In this document: positions 32,885 to 40,900 of the stretch, in pieces
Position numbering within the stretch: the first letter of the stretch is position 1
Layout of the letters: every line of letters starts with the position of its first letter
Source of the DNA: JALYLC01 sp035696365
GTDB taxonomy: Bacteria; Actinomycetota; Thermoleophilia; Gaiellales; JALYLC01
Assembly (NCBI GenBank): GCA_035696365.1
Contig: DASRQS010000062.1
Span: 62,001-126,000 of the forward strand
Length of the DNA stretch: 64,000 nt
Reading direction: 5' to 3'
Notes under the pieces: generated by a model
Told to the model about the DNA's origin: nothing
What the model saw: only the letters and a program-made list of their open reading frames with translations
Databases searched by the model: none
Translations under genes and position numbers: made by a program

Positions 32885-33811
32885 ATGGCCGAGCACGTCT
32901 TCGACGCGTCCGTCTACCACCACGCCTGGGATCGCGATCTCGAGCCGGCGCTGACCGTGCGGCCCGGCGACACCGTGCACTTCGATCTGCTCATGGCCGG
33001 CGATCGGCAGGTGCAGGAGGGCGCGACGTACGCGCAGTGCGAGTTCGACTTCGACACGCTCTACAACCTCGCCGGTCCTGTGCGCGTCGAGGGCGCCAAC
33101 CCCGGGGATACGCTGTCGGTCGAGATCCTCTCGCTGGAGGCCGGCGAGTGGGGCTGGTGCGCCATCCTGCCCGAGTTCGGCCTGCTGCCCGAGGAGTTCC
33201 CGGACGGCTTCCTGCGCACGTTCGACCTGCGCGGCGGCTCGACCGCGACGCTCGTGCCGGGGGTCGAGATCCCGATCGTCCCGTTCTGCGGCACCATGGG
33301 CAACGGCCCCGACCGCGAGGGCACGTTCATCCCGTTCCCGCCGCACGAGGGCGGCGGCAACGTCGACACCCGGCACCTCACGGCCGGGACCACGTTCCAC
33401 ATCCCGGTGCACCTCCCCGGGGCGCACTTCTCGGTCGGCGACCCCCACGCCGCCCAGGGCGACGGCGAGGTGTGCGTCGCGGCGATCGAGTGCCCGATGC
33501 GGGCCAGCCTGCGCTTCGACGTGCTGCACAGGCCCTCGCCCGGCCCGTGGTTCACCACGCCGCCCGGCTCGCTCACCCCGCGCGCCGACGTCACCGGCTA
33601 CTACGGGACGATGGGCATCGCCGACGACCTCATGGAGGGCTCCCGCGTCGCGGTGCGCAACATGATCGCGCTGCTGCACGAGCGCCACGGGCTCGAGCCG
33701 CGCGACGCGTACATGCTCTGCAGCCTGGCCGGCGACCTGAAGATCCTCGAGATCGTCGATGCCGGCATGTGGAACGTCGGCATGCTCGTGCCGCGCTGCG
33801 TGTTCGTCTGA
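32885..33811 (+). CDS. Acetamidase/formamidase family amidohydrolase
   Basis: 308 residues of the FmdA/AmdA family. The beta-rich core shows RPGDTVHFDLLMAGDRQVQ, VPFCGTMGNGP, LPGAHFSVGDPHAAQGDGEV and GYYGTMGIADDLMEG. The enzyme releases ammonia and formate or acetate from short amides; formamide would link to the C1 genes upstream, but substrate is unproven. AGGAAGG precedes the ATG at 32885. A repeat-rich region follows. Confidence 0.9.
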   Translation: MAEHVFDASVYHHAWDRDLEPALTVRPGDTVHFDLLMAGDRQVQEGATYAQCEFDFDTLYNLAGPVRVEGANPGDTLSVEILSLEAGEWGWCAILPEFGLLPEEFPDGFLRTFDLRGGSTATLVPGVEIPIVPFCGTMGNGPDREGTFIPFPPHEGGGNVDTRHLTAGTTFHIPVHLPGAHFSVGDPHAAQGDGEVCVAAIECPMRASLRFDVLHRPSPGPWFTTPPGSLTPRADVTGYYGTMGIADDLMEGSRVAVRNMIALLHERHGLEPRDAYMLCSLAGDLKILEIVDAGMWNVGMLVPRCVFV

Positions 33812-33814
33812 GGC

Positions 33815-34026
33815 CGACCCGAACCCGGCGCGACCCGAACCCGGCGTGCCAGGGTCTGCCCCTTGCAAGGGGAGTGACCCGCCACTGCGACCACAGGGGG
33901 TCTGACCCCGCGTGTAAACGATGGCACCTGCGCGCGCTGGCGATCAACCGTCGCCGAAGCACGAGCCCGCGTTGCGCAACGTCAAGGGCCAGACCCCGAG
34001 TGGTGCGCCAGACCGCGAGTGGTGCG
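33815..34026. repeat. Repeat cluster C: tandem and palindromic repeats
   Basis: Between the formamidase and EamA genes lie a perfect 16-bp tandem duplication (33815-33846), a hairpin 33852-33880 with CCCCTTGCAAGGGG at its tip, GGGGTC-T-GACCCC at 33897-33909, and a CGTTGCGCAACG palindrome at 33970-33981. A near-perfect 19-bp tandem pair (33989-34007, 34008-34026) contains CCAGACC. GCCAGACCCCGAGTG at 33988 is shared exactly with repeat B. Confidence 0.85.
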
Positions 34027-34031
34027 CGCGG

Positions 34032-34862
34032 CTACCCGCCGCCCACGGCCATCAGGCCGACGGCGAGGGCGACGATCACGATTCCGGCGACCTGCCGTCT
34101 GCGCAGCCGCTCGCCGAAGAACGCCACCGCGACCATCGCCCCGACCGTGCCGAACTGAGCGGCGAGCACGCTCGCGACCGCGGCCGGCCCGTGGTCGGCC
34201 GCCAGCACGAACGCGAAGTAGGCGACCGCGTCGCACACGCCCCAGATCGCGACGCGCCACCATTCGGCGCGCGCGGCGCGTGCCGCGCCCACCAGGAGCG
34301 CCACCGGGAGCATCATCGCCAGAGCGCTCCCGCGCACCACGAGGAACGCCCAGCCGGCGCCGAGGTCATGCGCGATCGGCGCCGAGAGGGCGAGCACGCC
34401 GCCCCAGATGAGCGCTGCCGCCACCGCCGGCACGACGCCCGCGCTGCTGCTCCCGCCGTCGCCGCGCGAGACGAGCACGACTCCCGCGACCGCAAGCGGC
34501 AGGCCCACCAGAACGAGGCCGCCGACGTGCTCACCCCCGGCAATCGAGAAGAGCGCCGCGACACCGCCCTCGCAGGCGATGATCGGAGCCACGACCGAGA
34601 CCGCGCCCTCCCGGAACGACGTGAACCCCGCCTGGAAGCCGACGACGGTGAGGATCCCCACGAGCGGCGCGAGCAGCAGCGAGCGCTCCGTCCAGTCCGG
34701 CAGGTCGAGCACCAGCGCGAGGGGCGAGGCCAGGATGGTGCCGATCGCGATCGACCCGAACACCACCGGGAAGGCGCCGATCCGGCGCACGGCCTGGGCG
34801 AGCACCGCGTCGGGCGCGCCCCAGCCGACCGCCGAGACCAGGCCGAAGAGAATGGTGAGCAC
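34032..34862 (-). CDS. EamA/DMT-family transporter
   Basis: 276 residues with about ten hydrophobic helices in two repeats of five, as in drug/metabolite (EamA) transporters; the opening VSAVGWGAPDAVLAQAVRRI is a typical first helix. It probably exports a metabolite; substrate not assignable. It is likely co-transcribed with the DUF922-like gene, which ends ten bases before it. Its stop lies five bases from the end of repeat cluster C. Confidence 0.85.
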   Translation of the reverse strand: MLTILFGLVSAVGWGAPDAVLAQAVRRIGAFPVVFGSIAIGTILASPLALVLDLPDWTERSLLLAPLVGILTVVGFQAGFTSFREGAVSVVAPIIACEGGVAALFSIAGGEHVGGLVLVGLPLAVAGVVLVSRGDGGSSSAGVVPAVAAALIWGGVLALSAPIAHDLGAGWAFLVVRGSALAMMLPVALLVGAARAARAEWWRVAIWGVCDAVAYFAFVLAADHGPAAVASVLAAQFGTVGAMVAVAFFGERLRRRQVAGIVIVALAVGLMAVGGG

Positions 34863-34872
34863 GGCGCGGGCG

Positions 34873-35445
34873 CTACGGGAAGCGCGCGCCCTGGGTCGCG
34901 CCGTGCCTGGTGGCCGCGTCGTAGGTCACGTCGTGCCTGCGGATCACCGTCAGCTGCTTCTGCGCCGCAGCCTGGGCGGTGGCGCAGCTCGCGCCCCGGA
35001 TGGCCCGAAGCACGGCGGCGCGGTGGGCGACCGCGAAGTCGACGTGCCCTTGCTCGTGGCGAGCCAGCGCTCGTGCATAGCGCGCCCAGGCAGCTGCGGT
35101 CGCGGCGGACGCGGCCTTCGGGTGCGTCCAGCGCGGGAACGAGACGTCGACGCGCAGCGTGACCGTGGCCTGGCTCAGCCTGCAGTTGCCCGTGCCGTAG
35201 CCGGGCCAGCTCCAGCGGAAGGACCAGCGTGTGAAGGCGTCGCCGCGGAAGCCGTCCGGCGAGGCGGGCGCGCGGGCGTTCAGGCCAGCCCGTATCTGAT
35301 CCGGCGTCGTGCCGCCGACCGCGTAATAGACCATCGTGGCACGGGCCACCCGAAGGCTTGCCGGAGGCGATGCCGCCTGCGCAGCGGCTACCGCGGGTAC
35401 CACAGCCAGCACGAGCGCGAGCGTCCTCAGCCGGCGGATACGCAT
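34873..35445 (-). CDS. Secreted DUF922-like putative zinc protease
   Basis: 190 residues with a signal peptide (LRTLALVLAVVPAVAAAQA). RHEQGHVDFAVAHRA provides an HExxH-type zinc site, and VYYAVGGTTPDQIRAGLNAR and CRLSQATVTLRVDVSFPRW match DUF922 proteins. Peptidase activity is inferred from the motif. ATG 35445 begins the basic n-region; the frame is open to 35520 but the upstream part does not look like signal sequence. Confidence 0.8.
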   Translation of the reverse strand: MRIRRLRTLALVLAVVPAVAAAQAASPPASLRVARATMVYYAVGGTTPDQIRAGLNARAPASPDGFRGDAFTRWSFRWSWPGYGTGNCRLSQATVTLRVDVSFPRWTHPKAASAATAAAWARYARALARHEQGHVDFAVAHRAAVLRAIRGASCATAQAAAQKQLTVIRRHDVTYDAATRHGATQGARFP

Positions 35446-35781
35446 GCGGACGAGGATAGTCGCCCGGCCAATCCACGCGTCGCTTCGCCCACGCCACTCC
35501 CGACGTGGCAAAACGTGCAAGCGTCATACCAAATCGTGAACACCAGGTGAAGAGCACAGGCCCTGAAACCGCCGGAATCTGAGCTTCACTGGGGGGTTTT
35601 GGTCTCGAAACTCCACCGAGATGTACCGAAATTGCATCTTTCAATGCGACGAAGTGGTTACGAATACCACTTTGGATGTATTGTCCCCGGCACGGGGAGT
35701 CCCAAAGATTGACCTCGAGTTGGCGTTCGCCATCTCATCTGGTTGCGGGACTTGGGGAAAAGCGGGATATAGGGGACGGGA
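35446..35781. promoter_or_regulatory. 336-base AT-richer regulatory region upstream of the LuxR-type regulator
   Basis: No gene is visible. Base composition is less GC-rich than the flanks. It holds a dyad AGGTGG-like AGTGGT-7-ACCACT (35653-35671), a hairpin TCCCCG-GCA-CGGGGA (35684-35698), and a weak promoter candidate TTGACC (35709-35714) with TCTCAT 18 bases downstream. These are where control of the envelope operon would be expected. Confidence 0.4.
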
Positions 35782-36480
35782 ATGAAGGGGCGAATTCCAC
35801 CTCATGGGTTGACCGTGCTCGTCGCGGACGCGAACAGCGTGTTCCGATCGGGCGTCGTTGCGCTGCTCGACCGTGAGGTCGACATTCGCGCAATTCCGTG
35901 CGCATCGACCGACATGCTGCTCGGCCAGCTCGCCGAAGTACGGCCAAATGTGATCCTCGTCGACGTCGATCTCGGGCTCGGAGGCGGGCTCGAGGCGATC
36001 TCGCGAGTCAAGCTTCGGTCGCCGGGGACCGAAGCCGTGGCGATTGCGGCGGCCCCGGATCGCGAGCTGGTGCTCGCGGCGGTGCGAGCCGGCGCGCGCG
36101 GCATCGTCGAGCGAACGGTTCACTCGGCGAGCCTCGCGCGGATCGTCCGCCGCGCGGCAACGGGGGAGGTCACGATTCCTCGTCACCTCCTCGGCTATGT
36201 GCTGGACGAGCTCGCTCGGGTGGAGCGGCGCGTCGATGCCAATGTCGCGCTGACGCCCCTCTCCTCTCGCGAGCGCGAAGTGCTCGCGCTGATCGGGGAG
36301 GGCAAGCGCAATCGCGAGATTGCCGAGATCCTCTCGATCTCGGAGCTCACCGTCAAACGGCACGTACACAACATGCTCGAAAAGCTCCGGGTCCCAACCC
36401 GGGCGGCTGCTGTCAGCCTCGCGGTCGCAGCAGAGCGATGGCCCCGCACCGAGGCTGGCGTGTCAGTCGGCGCACGCTAG
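35782..36480 (+). CDS. LuxR-type response regulator with atypical receiver
   Basis: 232 residues. A receiver-like domain (1-120) keeps the phospho-acceptor region NVILVDVDLG, but the acidic pocket is VADANS with one Asp, the usual Thr/Ser position reads AIAA, and the Lys position reads GIVERT. Phosphorylation may therefore not drive it. The C-terminal LuxR domain is intact (LTPLSSREREVLALIGEGKR; LTVKRHVHNMLEKL). It lies 60 bases upstream of the GT2 fusion gene on the same strand and probably controls that operon. Confidence 0.88.
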   Translation: MKGRIPPHGLTVLVADANSVFRSGVVALLDREVDIRAIPCASTDMLLGQLAEVRPNVILVDVDLGLGGGLEAISRVKLRSPGTEAVAIAAAPDRELVLAAVRAGARGIVERTVHSASLARIVRRAATGEVTIPRHLLGYVLDELARVERRVDANVALTPLSSREREVLALIGEGKRNREIAEILSISELTVKRHVHNMLEKLRVPTRAAAVSLAVAAERWPRTEAGVSVGAR

Positions 36481-36540
36481 CTCGCACAACCAGATGAGAG
36501 GGCGCACGCCCACGTGGCAGCAAGCTACGAGGGAGCAATC

Positions 36541-38832
36541 GTGCGAACTGGACAGCAGGACACCATTGGCGGGGCCGGGGCCGCGAAAGCGCGCACGAGC
36601 ACCGCAGAGACACGCACACCGGCGCTGACAATCGTCGCGCCCACACGGAACGAGCGGGACGTCATCGGGGCCTTCATCGACAGCCTCGACGAGGCCCTCG
36701 GCGGCATCCACGCCGAGCTGATCGTGGTAGACGACTCGGACGACGACACGCCCGCCGTGGTCGCCGAGCGCGCAGGCAAGGTGAGTCTCCAGCTCGCGAT
36801 CATCCACCGGGCGCCCGGCGAGCGCGACGGCGGCCTGGGCGGCGCCGTGGTCGCCGGCATCGCCGCGGCACGGGCGCCGTGGGTGTGCGTCATGGACGCC
36901 GACCTGCAGCACCCGCCGGCGGCCATCGCGCAGCTGCGTGCTCAGGCCGAGGCCGCGAAGAGTGACCTCGTCGTCGCATCCCGTTTCCGCGACGGCGGCT
37001 CGATTGCCGGGCTCAGCCCGCTGCGGAGGCTCGTCTCGCGTTCGCTCGTCGGGCTCGCCCGCGTCGCCTTCCCATTCCGCTTGCGCCCGGTCACCGATCC
37101 GCTCACGGGCTTCTTCCTGGTGCGGCGGGACGCCCTCGATCTCGCGGCTCTGCGGCCCAACGGCTTCAAGATCTTGTTGGAGATCCTCATCCGCTCGCCC
37201 AGGATCTCGGTGTCCGAGATCGCGTTCGAGTTCGGTGTGCGACCGGCCGGCGAGAGCAAGGCATCGGTGCGGGAGGTCGCCCGCTACCTGTCGGTCGTCT
37301 GGCGCCTCCGGCTCGGCACCGTCGGCTCGCGCTTCGGCAAGTTCGGGCTCGTCGGGATCACCGGCATCGCCGTCAATTCGCTTGCGCTGGTCGTCTTCCG
37401 CGGAGGGCTCGGCCTGAGCGTGATCGTCGCCGCCCTGCTGGCGACCCAGTGCTCGTCCGTCTGGAACTTCCTGCTGGTCGAGCGCTTCGTGTTCCGCGGG
37501 ACGGCCCCCGCTCGCTCGTTCACCGGGCGAGCCGTCGCGTTCCTCGCCATGAACAACCTCGCGTTCCTCCTGCGCGGGCCGCTCCTGCTCGCGCTGGTGA
37601 GCGCGTTCGGCCTGCATTACCTGGTCGCGAACCTGATCTCGCTCTGCACGCTCACCGTCGCTCGCTTCGCGCTCGCCGATCGCTGGATCTGGGGCACGGC
37701 GCGCTCGACGCGCTCGCTCTACGACATCCACGGCCTCGTGACCGTCGACTCGGACGTCGCGCTCCCCGAGCTTGCACGCTTCCGGGTCCACGCACTCGCG
37801 AACCAGCCGTCGATCCGCGTGACCACCGAGCCGCTCGGGAAGATCGACCGGCTCGGGCACAGCGTGCGCGAGGACGGCACCGAGGTCATCAGCTACCGCG
37901 AGCGTGTGCCCGGCGGGTTCGCGATGCGCGTCGACCGAGGCGACACCATCCTGATCTCGGTCAGCCCGCTCGTCCGCCGCTCGCCGCACGTGCTTTACAC
38001 GAACTGCGTCGAGCCGGTCCTGCGCTGGCACTTCGCCGAGCACGGCATCGCGCTCGTGCACGCCGCGTGCGTCGCCGTCGACGACCGGGCGTTCCTGATC
38101 ACGGCCCGCACCGACACGGGAAAGACCACGACGATCCTGCGGCTTCTGGACTCCTGCCCGCGGGCGATGTTCATCTCGGACGACCTCACGCTCGTGGCCC
38201 CCGACGGCACGGTCGCCTCGTACCCGAAGCCGCTGACGATCAGTCAGCACACGCTGCACGCCGTGCAGACGCCGAACCTCAGCCGCCGTCAGCGCATCGG
38301 ACTCGTGGTGCAGGCACGCCTGCATTCGCGCGAGGGGCGCTCGATCGGCATGCTGCTCGCCAGCAAGGGCTTGCCGGCGGCGACCATGAACGCGGTCGTG
38401 CAGGCTCTCATCCCGCCGCCGAAGTACGACGTCACGAAGCTCGTCCCCGGTGCGCAGTTGTGCACCGAGGCGCGCCTGGCCGGCCTCGTCGTGATCGAGC
38501 GGGCAGACGACGACGCGACGATCACGCTCGGGGACTCCGAGGCGATCGACACGCTCATGGAGAACTGCGACGACGCCTACGGGTTCCCTCCGTATCCGCT
38601 GGTCGCCGAGTTCCTCTACACGCGCCGCGGCGTCGATCTGCGCGATGCCGAGCGCGGCACGGCGGTCAGCGCGCTCGCGAGCGCGCCCGCGACGCTGCTC
38701 CGCTCGACCTCGATGGACTGGTGGCAGCGTGTCCCCGAGGTCATGGGCATCGAGCTCGACGCACCGCAGATCCCCGTCGTCATGTCGGTCGACCTGCCAC
38801 TCGCCGTGGAGAGCGCGGAGCAGGTCGCCTAG
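36541..38832 (+). CDS. GT2 polyprenyl-phosphate glycosyltransferase fused to GtrA and an HPrK-like domain
   Basis: 763 residues with three parts. Residues 27-250 are a Dpm1-type GT2 (LTIVAPTRNERDVI; VVDDSDDDT; MDADLQHPP), which would load a sugar on a lipid phosphate. Residues 264-385 are a four-helix GtrA-like membrane domain. Residues 395-763 resemble HPr-kinase/PqqD-associated P-loop proteins: TARTDTGKTT at 521-530 is a Walker A with Ala for the first Gly, and FISDDLTLV at 545-553 is Walker B-like. Start GTG 36541 has GAGGGAG five bases upstream. It heads a five-gene operon of envelope glycan proteins. Confidence 0.82.
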   Translation: MRTGQQDTIGGAGAAKARTSTAETRTPALTIVAPTRNERDVIGAFIDSLDEALGGIHAELIVVDDSDDDTPAVVAERAGKVSLQLAIIHRAPGERDGGLGGAVVAGIAAARAPWVCVMDADLQHPPAAIAQLRAQAEAAKSDLVVASRFRDGGSIAGLSPLRRLVSRSLVGLARVAFPFRLRPVTDPLTGFFLVRRDALDLAALRPNGFKILLEILIRSPRISVSEIAFEFGVRPAGESKASVREVARYLSVVWRLRLGTVGSRFGKFGLVGITGIAVNSLALVVFRGGLGLSVIVAALLATQCSSVWNFLLVERFVFRGTAPARSFTGRAVAFLAMNNLAFLLRGPLLLALVSAFGLHYLVANLISLCTLTVARFALADRWIWGTARSTRSLYDIHGLVTVDSDVALPELARFRVHALANQPSIRVTTEPLGKIDRLGHSVREDGTEVISYRERVPGGFAMRVDRGDTILISVSPLVRRSPHVLYTNCVEPVLRWHFAEHGIALVHAACVAVDDRAFLITARTDTGKTTTILRLLDSCPRAMFISDDLTLVAPDGTVASYPKPLTISQHTLHAVQTPNLSRRQRIGLVVQARLHSREGRSIGMLLASKGLPAATMNAVVQALIPPPKYDVTKLVPGAQLCTEARLAGLVVIERADDDATITLGDSEAIDTLMENCDDAYGFPPYPLVAEFLYTRRGVDLRDAERGTAVSALASAPATLLRSTSMDWWQRVPEVMGIELDAPQIPVVMSVDLPLAVESAEQVA

Positions 38833-38836
38833 CTCG

Positions 38837-40900
38837 ATGGGAGTTCGTAGCCAACCGCGCGGCGGTGCGCGGGCGTACGTCCGCGCCCGCCGTGCGGGCC
38901 TCACCGGACGGGCAGGCGCACGCGTGCGCTTCCCAGGCCGGCTCGTCCTGCTCGCGTGCGCGCTGCCGATAGCCATCACACTTCTGGCGATGGTCGGCAC
39001 ACATGTCCTCGGCACACCCGTCGTGGTGGCGCTCATGCTCGTGGGGAGCGCGGTCGCCGGCGCCGGTGCGGCGCTCGCGTTCCCCCACGCGCCCAGGGCG
39101 TGGCAGGCCCACAGACGCGACCGGCGCGAACGGCGCGACCGGCGAGCGGGCGGCGGCAACATCCTGCTCCTGCTTTCCGGGCTCTTCGCACTGGCGGCGC
39201 TGGCGGTCGTCAGTGAGCGCCTGCTGCACGGGCCTTTCGTGGCGGCGGCTGCGGTAGCGGCCGGCGTCGCCGTTGGCGCGGCCGCGGCGTTCGCGGTTCC
39301 GGCGATGGCGCCGGCCGCGCCGGCCGCGCCGGCGGCACCGGCCACGCCGAAGCGCGTGACGCCCATTGCGACGCAGCTGGAGCCGGAGCCATTCGGCGGC
39401 AGGCGCCTGCTGACGGCGGCCGTGCTTCTGGGCATCGTCGCGGTGGCAGTCATCGTGCGCTTCTGGCACTTCAACGACGTGGGCTACAACAGCGACGAGG
39501 CGGTCTACGCCGGCCAGGGTGCGGGCATCGCGCACGACTCGCAGCTCGCGCCGTTCTTCCCGGTCTTCCGGGCGCACCCCCTGCTCTTCCAGTCGGTCAT
39601 CTCCATCGGCTACGAGCTCCATCAGGGTGACTGGTTCGGGCGGGCCGCCGCAATCGCCTTCGGTGCGCTGTGTGTGCTCGCGACGTTCGAGCTCGGGCGC
39701 TTGCTCTACGGCGTCAGGGTCGGCCTGATCGCCGCCGCCGTGCTCGCGCTCATGCCCTACCACGTGATCGTCAGCCGTCAGGTCCTGCTCGATGGACCGC
39801 AGGCGTTCTTCACCACCGTCACGCTCTGCGCCCTGATCCGCTTCGCGCGCTCGGGTCGGACGCTGTGGCTGTGCTGTACCGGCGCGGCCATGGGGCTCTC
39901 GATCCTGGCAAAGGAGCCGAGCGTGATCTTCTGCGGAGCCATCTATGCCTTCTTCGCGCTCTCCCCGGACGTCCGCGTGCGCCTGCGAACAGGGCTTCTC
40001 GCCCTCGCCATCATGGTGATCACGATCGCCCCGTATCCGCTCGCGCTGGCGCTCTCGGGGCAGTCGCGCACGGGCGGCAACTTCCTCGCGTGGCAGCTCG
40101 TGCGCCGCCCGAACCACAGTCTCGCCTTCTACCTCACGGCGGTCCCGGTCTCGCTCGGCCTCGCCGTCTGCGCACTCGCTGCCCTCACCCTCGTGGCGCG
40201 CGCGCGTGCTCGTCGCTGGTCCTGGCGCGAGACGCTCGTCGCGTGCTGGATCGGCGTCCCGGTCGCCTTCCTCGAGCTCTGGCCGGTCAAGGGCTTCCAG
40301 TATCTGCTTCCGCTGGCGCCCGTGATCGCCGTGCTCGCCGCCGAGGGCATCAGCGTCGTCGCACGTGCGCTGGCGCGCACGTTGCGGATCCGCCGCGAGC
40401 ACGCGCGCCCCGTGCTGATCGCGGTCCTGCTCGGCACGCTCGCCGTTCCGACCTACGCGGCCGTCTCGCCCTCGTCGAAATCGTCGTTCCTCGCCGGGTC
40501 CGGAGGCGTCCCTGGCGGGCGCGAGACGGGACGCTTCATCCGGGCGAACGTGCCGGAGGGCGCGACCATGCTTGCCATCGGCCCATCGATGGCGAACATC
40601 CTCGAGTTCTACGGGAGGCGCCGCGCCTACGGCCTGTCGGTCAGCTCGAATCCGCTGCGCCGGAACCCGATCTACCAGGCCGTGACCAATCCCGACCTCT
40701 CGTTGCGGCGGGGCGATATCCAGTACATCGTCTGGGACGCGTTCTCGGCGCGCCGCAGCGCGCACTTCGAGCGGCGCCTGCTCAGCTACGTGTCGCGCTA
40801 TCGCGGCCGGGCCGTCTACACCTTCAGCACGCTGGCCCGGGCCAAGGACGGCTCCCGGGTGCGCGTCCCGCTGATCCGCGTCTACGCGGTGCGCCCATGA
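38837..40900 (+). CDS. GT-C (GT39/ArnT-like) membrane glycosyltransferase
   Basis: 687 residues, many membrane helices. GYNSDEAVYAG at about 217-227 is the first-loop acidic motif of GT39/PMT-like enzymes that take sugar from a polyprenyl-phosphate donor. An unusual N-terminal part (1-185) has four helices, a charged RRDRRERRDRRAGGG stretch and an Ala/Pro linker coded by 9-base repeats near 39308-39350. It likely uses the lipid-linked sugar made by the preceding GT2 protein. The stop overlaps the phosphoesterase start (ATGA). Confidence 0.85.
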   Translation: MGVRSQPRGGARAYVRARRAGLTGRAGARVRFPGRLVLLACALPIAITLLAMVGTHVLGTPVVVALMLVGSAVAGAGAALAFPHAPRAWQAHRRDRRERRDRRAGGGNILLLLSGLFALAALAVVSERLLHGPFVAAAAVAAGVAVGAAAAFAVPAMAPAAPAAPAAPATPKRVTPIATQLEPEPFGGRRLLTAAVLLGIVAVAVIVRFWHFNDVGYNSDEAVYAGQGAGIAHDSQLAPFFPVFRAHPLLFQSVISIGYELHQGDWFGRAAAIAFGALCVLATFELGRLLYGVRVGLIAAAVLALMPYHVIVSRQVLLDGPQAFFTTVTLCALIRFARSGRTLWLCCTGAAMGLSILAKEPSVIFCGAIYAFFALSPDVRVRLRTGLLALAIMVITIAPYPLALALSGQSRTGGNFLAWQLVRRPNHSLAFYLTAVPVSLGLAVCALAALTLVARARARRWSWRETLVACWIGVPVAFLELWPVKGFQYLLPLAPVIAVLAAEGISVVARALARTLRIRREHARPVLIAVLLGTLAVPTYAAVSPSSKSSFLAGSGGVPGGRETGRFIRANVPEGATMLAIGPSMANILEFYGRRRAYGLSVSSNPLRRNPIYQAVTNPDLSLRRGDIQYIVWDAFSARRSAHFERRLLSYVSRYRGRAVYTFSTLARAKDGSRVRVPLIRVYAVRP

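Noticed and set aside
36463..39474. About 1000-codon open frame on the minus strand
   Set aside because: Low-complexity, Arg/Asp/His-rich translation antisense to the glycosyltransferase genes; no domain or start signal.
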